Shown here: positions 58,367 through 64,000 of the stretch, one piece after another
Position numbering within the stretch: position 1 is the stretch's first letter
Layout of the letters: each line of letters starts with the position of its first letter
DNA from: Epichloe hybrida
Taxonomy: Eukaryota; Ascomycota; Sordariomycetes; Hypocreales; Clavicipitaceae
NCBI GenBank assembly: GCA_019022495.1
Contig: JAFEKR010000011.1
Span: 1,426,001-1,490,000, forward strand
Direction: 5' to 3'
DNA: 64,000 bases
Made by a program: the position numbers and the translations under genes
Notes under the pieces: model-generated
Seen by the model: only the letters and a program-made list of their open reading frames with translations
Database searches by the model: none
What the model was told of the DNA's origin: nothing

Positions 58367-59645
58367 ATGTCGTTGAAGGGGCTGGAAGAGCGCCTGACGT
58401 CTCTCCAGGAGACCACGACGCAGCTGCGGGAGCTAATTGACCGATTGGCCAAACTCGAGTTCCAACCCGGGGCTGTGCCGCAAGCCACGGGCGAAGAGAG
58501 CAGTGTCAGCGGCGAGCTGAGTGCAGAGATTGGTCAAATCCTGAGAAACGGCTTGGAAGAGCAGGAACTTCTGCAGGAAGAGGTCAAATTTGTGCGGCCA
58601 GAGGGAGCAGAAAAGGCGAGATTGAGGCAAGGTATTGAACGGCTGGGCGCCGAGCTTGTTAGGTACGGGCCCATCAGAACCAGAGTTTTTTTTTTATACT
58701 CGCCACTGTATGATTCACATGTTCCTAACTCACTCGTCCAGATGTCGAAGTCAGTTTCGAAAAGCACGTTTATCCGCACGGGAGAGCCTAGCGCGAGCGC
58801 GCAAATTCGAGAGACAGCTGCTCGTTAAGTCGTATTCGCTCCCCACGGCCGTACCAGCCTCTCCGGGAGACGGGCCCGTTGAAGAAGCGCCTGCGCCTGT
58901 TTTTCGACCTCGGCGATATACACAACAGATTCAGCACCAGTCGAGTCTCTCGGCGGAAGACCAGCAAACAGTTGGGGCAAGCAGCAATGTGACGAACGCG
59001 CTGCGTAGAACACATGATCTCATTGCTGCAGAACTTTACCGCAGCGAGTATGCACACCAGACGCTGACGGAGTCATCAGCTGCGCTGAAGCAGCTCAATG
59101 ACTCGTACAGCTCGCTGGACTCGATGCTTGCCAGCTCACGGGATTTACTGGGGACGTTGCTGCGCTCTCAAAAGAGCGATACTTGGTACCTACAGACAGC
59201 GTTGTACATGCTCATGGTGACTGGAGCATGGCTCCTGTTCAGGAGACTCCTGTATGGCCCCATGTGGTGGCTTGTGTGGTTTCCGCTCCGGATCCTGTCC
59301 GGCGTCGGTTCAAAGGCCGGCAGCGCGCTGATGCACCGCTCCGCGCCCGGAGAATCGGGAAAGGTCGGTGTCGTCGACGGCGGCAAGGTCTCAGTCGATG
59401 GCCTGCCACCCGAAGACCTCCCCACTGTCCAGGCAGTACATGTGAGAGTCCCGGAGCCAGATGGAGGTCTGGACTCCATGGTCGAAAAGGTCGCCAAGGT
59501 TGTGGACGCGGCTAACGAGGCCGATGAGCTTGGAAACATGGGCGATGGCACAGATGGGGAGCCAGATCACCCGAAGAATCCGAAGAAGCGGATGTGGGAG
59601 GAGCCAGAAGTTGCTCAGATGACACCACGACGAGATGAGCTATAA
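58367..59645 (+). CDS. SEC20: Sec20-family ER SNARE with C-terminal RDEL
   Basis: Two exons (58367-58662 and 58742-59645; GTACGG donor, TCCAG acceptor) encode 399 aa. The start MSLKGLEERLTSLQETTTQL opens an N-terminal helical region. The Sec20 domain (about 190-280) has N-A-L-R-R-T-H-D-L-I-A-A-E-L-Y-R-S-E and L-L-G-T-L-L-R-S-Q-K, followed by a membrane anchor (about 265-300: WYLQTALYMLMVTGAWLLF). The C-terminal tail ends in R-R-D-E-L, an ER-retrieval type signal; yeast Sec20 ends in HDEL, so the tail is probably lumenal. Sec20 works with Ufe1, Use1 and Sec22 in fusion of COPI vesicles returning to the ER. The acidic lumenal tail of about 100 residues is poorly conserved. Confidence 0.9.
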
Positions 59646-59732
59646 GATGTGATGTATAAACGAACTCGAAAGACTGTGCGTAAAAGACGAACGTTTAACG
59701 TTCTGCCTTGCATTCTTCTTGACTCACTCGGC

Positions 59733-59752
59733 GTCTCTCTCTCTCTCTCTCT
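59733..59752. repeat. CT dinucleotide microsatellite
   Basis: About ten tandem TC units in the spacer between SEC20 and MDE1. Confidence 0.8.
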
Positions 59753-59903
59753 GTTGAAGATTTGGTAATTCTAGTCTCTGGCTCTCCCCAAGCCGCATGC
59801 CGCTCCTGAGCTCTCTATGCTTGATCCCCATGACAAGTTGAAAACCCCCTAAATGGACCTCGACTTCTTTCTTTCTCTCTCCATTGCACCACATTCATAG
59901 TCT

Positions 59904-60887
59904 TCAAGCTCGGTCAGGAGCAACGCGCGCAATCTCCGTTATCCACGGAAGACCCAGCTTCTTCATCTCCACCGCCAACTGGAACAAATAATCAAGACTA
60001 CCCATCCCCCGATACATCAGCATACGCTTCAAAAAGCACACCAGAAAAAGCATTCAAGTTCCAAAACCACGTTTGGCGGGGAGAGGGAGGTCCCGAACTC
60101 ACCTCTCGCACATGGTCTTCGCCTTGTGCACACTGTCCCCCCAAACATACACACCATGCCGCCTCACCAACACGGCATACGTATCAGGGTACGCTTCCAT
60201 GGCAGCCTCGAGGTACTCGGTGAGATCCTCCTCGTGCGGCGTGTTCTCAATGACGGGAATCCTCAGCGTATCATGATACCCCAGGTTGCCCACCTTGCCC
60301 ACGCCCCTCCCGAACCCCTTGATCTGCTCAATGTTGTTGATGGCAAAGACGTTGTTCCCGCCGGGGCCCTGCGCCTCGAGAAGCAGCGTCACGAGGACAG
60401 CCCACTGGGAGTGCGTGTGAATGCAGCAGCCCGCGTTGCGGCGAGTAAAGGCGGCGAGGAAGAGAGGCGTGCACTGCGAGGGCTTGTGGCACGGCGGTGA
60501 GCGGAGGTAGGTGCGCTGCTTGAGGGTTGGTTCCTGGGCGGACAGGGAGAGCACGTATATGTCCGTGTTCTTCATGAGTTCCTTCTGGACGCCCGAGGGG
60601 GCGATGTATACGCGATCTCTGGCGGGGGGGGGTCAAGGGAATATGAGAAATCAACGTTGAAACAGTTTTATCATTTATACGCGGGGGTTTCTTCGCCTCT
60701 TTTGCCCCCTTTTGATAGCCAGGCGGTGGGTGACTTACTCTTCTCGAATGGAGCATCCGCCCCCGGTACCTGTGACCCATCCCAGGGTCCAGAACTTGGC
60801 ACATAGCGAAGGGATGAGGTTGGCGGGATGCTCTGGGTTTCCCGAGGTGATGAGCTGGTCGGCGTCGTGGTGTTCGGTGGAAGCCAT
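59904..60887 (-). CDS. MDE1: Methylthioribulose-1-phosphate dehydratase
   Basis: Three minus-strand exons (60739-60887, 60103-60618, 59904-59997) encode 252 aa, phases consistent. The start is [20 protein letters not shown]; the class II aldolase fold follows: [21 protein letters not shown], the zinc-binding C-C-I-H-T-H-S, and R-R-H-G-V-Y-V-W-G near residue 205. The last exon ([18 protein letters not shown]) completes the family C-terminus. The enzyme dehydrates methylthioribulose-1-phosphate to the diketone intermediate in the methionine-salvage pathway that recycles the methylthio group from polyamine synthesis. Confidence 0.92.
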
Positions 60888-62405
60888 CTCTGCGGAAAGA
60901 AAAAAAAAAAAAAGATTCACGCGTGCGGACAGTGCGTTATGAGGCTTGATGCTGGAAAAGGGCACGCACGCTGTAGCGTGATGTCTCTCTCGATGGATGG
61001 CCAAAACTTATCAGATCAACATGGCTGTGACTTTTTCATTTTTTTCTTCGGGGAAGGATCGGGGGCGAAATGATGCTGGTGGGGCTGCCGAACTTGGGCC
61101 GCTCTGCGATGCGCAACAAATCCCGTCAAGAAGAAGTGGCTGGCATTGTCTCGTCTGCAACTTGTTGCACATAAATGCGCATAAAGGGGGTTAGTGTCAC
61201 GGAACAACCACGGGCAGATATTACAATGGTCACACCTGCTGCCCGCTTGCCTCCTCGTATTGAATAGTGGAAAAAAACCCAATGCAGCTCTTCTCGACGC
61301 CTTTTCTCGACATGCACACGGACGATTTCCTTTCCAATCATGTGCAACCACACGACCACAGGCCGAGCACCGCATCCTGTGGCTAATTTCGCCTCGCGAG
61401 GAAGCAAAGCCTCTCAAAAGGCTCTGTTTGTGTGATGGAATCGCGGCTCAGGCAGGGTTGACGGCGGAATGCGCGAGGCCATCGTTTCTCTGGAGATGCA
61501 CTTGGGCCTGGGCTCGGAGACACTCATCAATATGCATTCACTGTCAAGAAAGCCGCATTGCAATCGTCGTGGCCGCCTCTATTTCTTGTTTGTCGCCGCC
61601 GGGAAAGACAGACTAAATTCCTGCGAGTGATTGCACACCTGGACCAGGTGAGACAGAATGCAGAAATTGATGGGAACCAATCGATGCGGCCCCACACGAA
61701 GTCATCCGTGCGGAGCATATTACGGAGTAATAATACCGTCTGTATTGGTGGCACCCGAATAAGTTGTCATGTACACTGTACATTACGTACGGGCAAGGTG
61801 GCAAATGGCAGGGCGCAGGGGCAGCAAGCCAACATGGAAACTGGTTCACGAAGCAAGATGGATTGGATCTTGGCAGCAATAGTACATCATAAGTCGTCAG
61901 CCGTTGGCGGCGGACGAGGAACATGCAAGCTGAGCCGGCCGTTGATGTATGCATGTATGGATCGTATTTGCTTGCCCCAACTGCAATAATGTACTATGCA
62001 AGTTGTCGCTCAGACCATCTCGGCCCCCTGGTAGCTGGTAGCTGGTATTAGCTGGAGCTGGAGCTGGAGCCGGAGCTGGAGCTGTAGCTTCTACTTCCTT
62101 CCAAGCTGCCAAGCCCCGGAGCTGGGGCCCACCCCCAAGCTGTGCGTTACGCCGTTACCCCTGGGCCGTGGCTGATTAAATAATGAAGGACCTGGCCTGC
62201 CCCCAAAATCAACAACTCGGTTTTCTCTCCCGGTTTCTTTATTTTCTTCCTCTAATTCATCTTCCCCTTTTACCCAAGTCTCTTCTCTTGCTTGAAGTTG
62301 CCTTCAACTTCGACGTCACCTTCGTTTTCAACGCTCAACCTCGCTACTACTAATACATACCACCTGAGTTTCTTCGACTTCCGTCCATACACGACAACCG
62401 CCAAT
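60888..62405. other. Divergent intergenic region MDE1/GPI protein
   Basis: About 1.5 kb. An A-run (60900-60914) lies just upstream of MDE1. A GGAGCT-type hexamer is repeated about six times at 62050-62085. No gene recognised; the last 200 bp are pyrimidine-rich, as expected for the promoter and 5' UTR of a highly expressed gene. Confidence 0.45.
62033..62090. repeat. Tandem AGCTGG/AGCTGR repeat
   Basis: About eight near-perfect 6-bp units (TAGCTGG, then GGAGCT repeats with one C variant). Confidence 0.7.
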
Positions 62406-63194
62406 ATGCGTTTCGCCGTCGCCCTCGTTTCCGGCCTTGCTGCCGCTGTCTCTGCTCAGACTAACTCCGTGGCTGCTGATCCCGCCACTGCTTCTGCCGC
62501 TGCTTGCTTGAAGAAGTGTGCCGTCGGTGACGTCAACTGCCAGTCTCACTGCATCACTGTAAGTGGACGCTTGCCATCCCCCAATGTCATGATTTTTTGC
62601 TTTTTTTTTTGCTTTTTTTTCCGGTCTCGGGCCTGTCCGAGACAGACACACAATGGCACCTGATGCTCACAGCGTTCAAGAGCTGACAAAGAAATTTCCA
62701 TCCAGGTTCCCAACCCCAATGAGCAGCAAGTAAACGACACCACCAAGTGTGCTGCCGCCTGCCCCCAAGGCAAGGGTAGCCCCGAGGAGACGCAGAAGTA
62801 CGCCGACTGTGTCCAGGGCTGCATCTCCAAGCACTTCTATGTCAGCAGTGAGGGCACTCCCCAGGCCACTGGTGGCAGCGGTGGCAGCGGTGGTGTCGGC
62901 AGCAGCAGCAACACCTCTGCTGCTCCCCCTTCTGAGGCTACCGCCACCGGTGGTGCTGCATCAACCGCTTCGTCCAGCTCTGGCTCTGGCTCCGGCTCCG
63001 GCTCTCAGACTTCTAGCTCTGGCGCTGATGCCGGTGCTTCCCAGACCCAGACCACAGGCTCCAGCTCTGGATCCCAGACTTCCAAGACCTCCTCCAGCGC
63101 TGCTGCTACCAGTACCAACGCTGCCCCGGGCATGAAGACTTTTGGCGCTACCGGTGCTCTCGTCGGCGCCTTCGCCGCCCTCTTTGCTCTTTAA
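62406..63194 (+). CDS. GPI-anchored Ser/Thr-rich small cysteine-containing surface protein
   Basis: Two exons (62406-62558 and 62706-63194; GTAAGT donor, CCAG acceptor) give 213 aa. Residues 1-17 are a signal peptide (MRFAVALVSGLAAAVSA). The mature N-terminus has eight cysteines in two similar blocks: C-L-K-K-C...C-Q-S-H-C (about 35-50) and C-A-A-A-C...C-V-Q-G-C (about 67-88). The rest is Ser/Thr/Gly-rich (likely O-glycosylated), ending in a short hydrophobic tail (A-T-G-A-L-V-G-A-F-A-A-L-F-A-L) after N-A-A-P-G, a typical GPI attachment signal. Such proteins sit in the fungal wall or plasma membrane. The cysteine spacing is not that of a CFEM domain. Function unknown. Confidence 0.8.
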
Positions 63195-64000
63195 ATCTAC
63201 CATGGATTTTTCTTGATGAACCCTCGCTCTGCGAGTACTTCTTAATATGGGGAGATGGTGTGACGGGGAATTTGGCAGGAACGGAGGATTAGTATGTATC
63301 AGTTGGAAATAATACCCGTATTTAGCATCGTCCAATTTGAAATTCCAATGCGCCAATAACGTCCCAGGGTGCAGGCATGAGCTGTTTTATGGTGCTCATC
63401 TTTCCAATCTGCCTTCTACATAGGGGCGATCTTGTTTTCGACCTGCAACGCCGCATAGCAGCAACGGAAGGGATAAGAGACGGCCTGTTCGTCTCTTCTT
63501 CAGGGACAGCTCTGCATTGTAATTCAATGCTTAACCTAGCTCTGACCAGAGAATTTTTATACCGCTTGCTGGAAGCAGTTTGGCCCCTGGCCAACGCTCA
63601 TATTCTCACCGCCGCAATTATTGCTCGACGTTTCGGAGCATGTTGCCGTCCGTCACTAGAAACCATTTCTCGATGAAATTGCTGTGAAATTTCTCCACGG
63701 AACGTTTCTGACTCACTATATGAGGTTGTGTGTCGCTGCGTAGATGATCTTCTCTGTGAGGTCCTTTCGGACACTTGATGGAAATTGACAATTTCAGCCC
63801 TTGTCGGCAGCGTTCATCTTTGCGTCAGCCGAAACTCAGAATAAAAAAACGCCGCCCCCTGGGAGAGCTTATGCCTCAAAAGTTCAACCCGATCTTTGAT
63901 TGGCCTTTCCAGAAGATGGATCCTACTGGCAGAGAGGTTGATGTTGGTGATTACCGTTGCTGGTAGGTTTCAGTATAGCCATGACGTAGTAAATTGCCGC
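63195..64000. other. Right-edge intergenic DNA
   Basis: About 800 bp with no recognised gene, RNA or repeat on either strand; only short open frames. The next gene is presumably beyond the window. Confidence 0.4.

Overview
This window comes from the nuclear genome of a filamentous ascomycete. It looks like a Sordariomycete, probably Hypocreales, but that placement rests on remembered protein similarity and not on a search. The reasons are short introns (about 55-95 bp) with GTRNGY donors and CTRAC branch points, gene-dense GC-balanced DNA, single-copy eukaryotic housekeeping genes on both strands, and two AT-rich islands whose transposons carry the TpA-rich, stop-riddled signature of repeat-induced point mutation (RIP).

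Layout. 1-2.9 kb: the 5' part of a CCCH zinc-finger gene (-), THO7 (+) and tubulin cofactor A (-). 2.94-14.95 kb: a Ty1/copia LTR retrotransposon (220-bp LTRs, TSD ATTAT) with a second copia element inserted into it in the opposite orientation (256-bp LTRs, TSD TAAAG). 15.5-43.6 kb: a gene block with cohesin SCC1/RAD21 (-), the Golgi Ca/Mn pump PMR1 (+), a damaged COG4 (+), an intron-containing tRNA-Ala(CGC), SUA5 (+), zeta-COP (-), a damaged MCM4 (+), VTC4 (-), RMT2 (+), hexokinase (-), OST1 (+), a small His-rich protein (+) and a PIL1/LSP1 eisosome gene (+). 44.05-54.23 kb: a Mutator-like (MULE) DNA transposon with terminal inverted repeats and a 9-bp TSD, itself split by a Ty3/gypsy element (219-bp LTRs, TSD TTAGG) on the minus strand. 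55-64 kb: IPP1 (+), mitoribosomal mL53 (-), SEC20 (+), the methionine-salvage dehydratase MDE1 (-) and a GPI-type Ser/Thr-rich surface protein (+).

Functional themes are those of a normal chromosome arm: secretory pathway and Golgi (PMR1, COG4, RET3, OST1, SEC20), chromosome replication and cohesion (MCM4, SCC1), phosphate chemistry (VTC4, IPP1), and translation or tRNA modification (SUA5, tRNA-Ala, mL53). I see no biosynthetic cluster, defence island or CRISPR array.

Most notable are: two fully resolved nested transposon pairs, all four insertions with intact target-site duplications; a RIP gradient that fades in the outermost ~100 bp of every element; and two conserved genes about 4 kb apart, COG4 and MCM4, that each lack a conserved internal block and lose the reading frame. 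The last point means either real gene decay or a local assembly fault.
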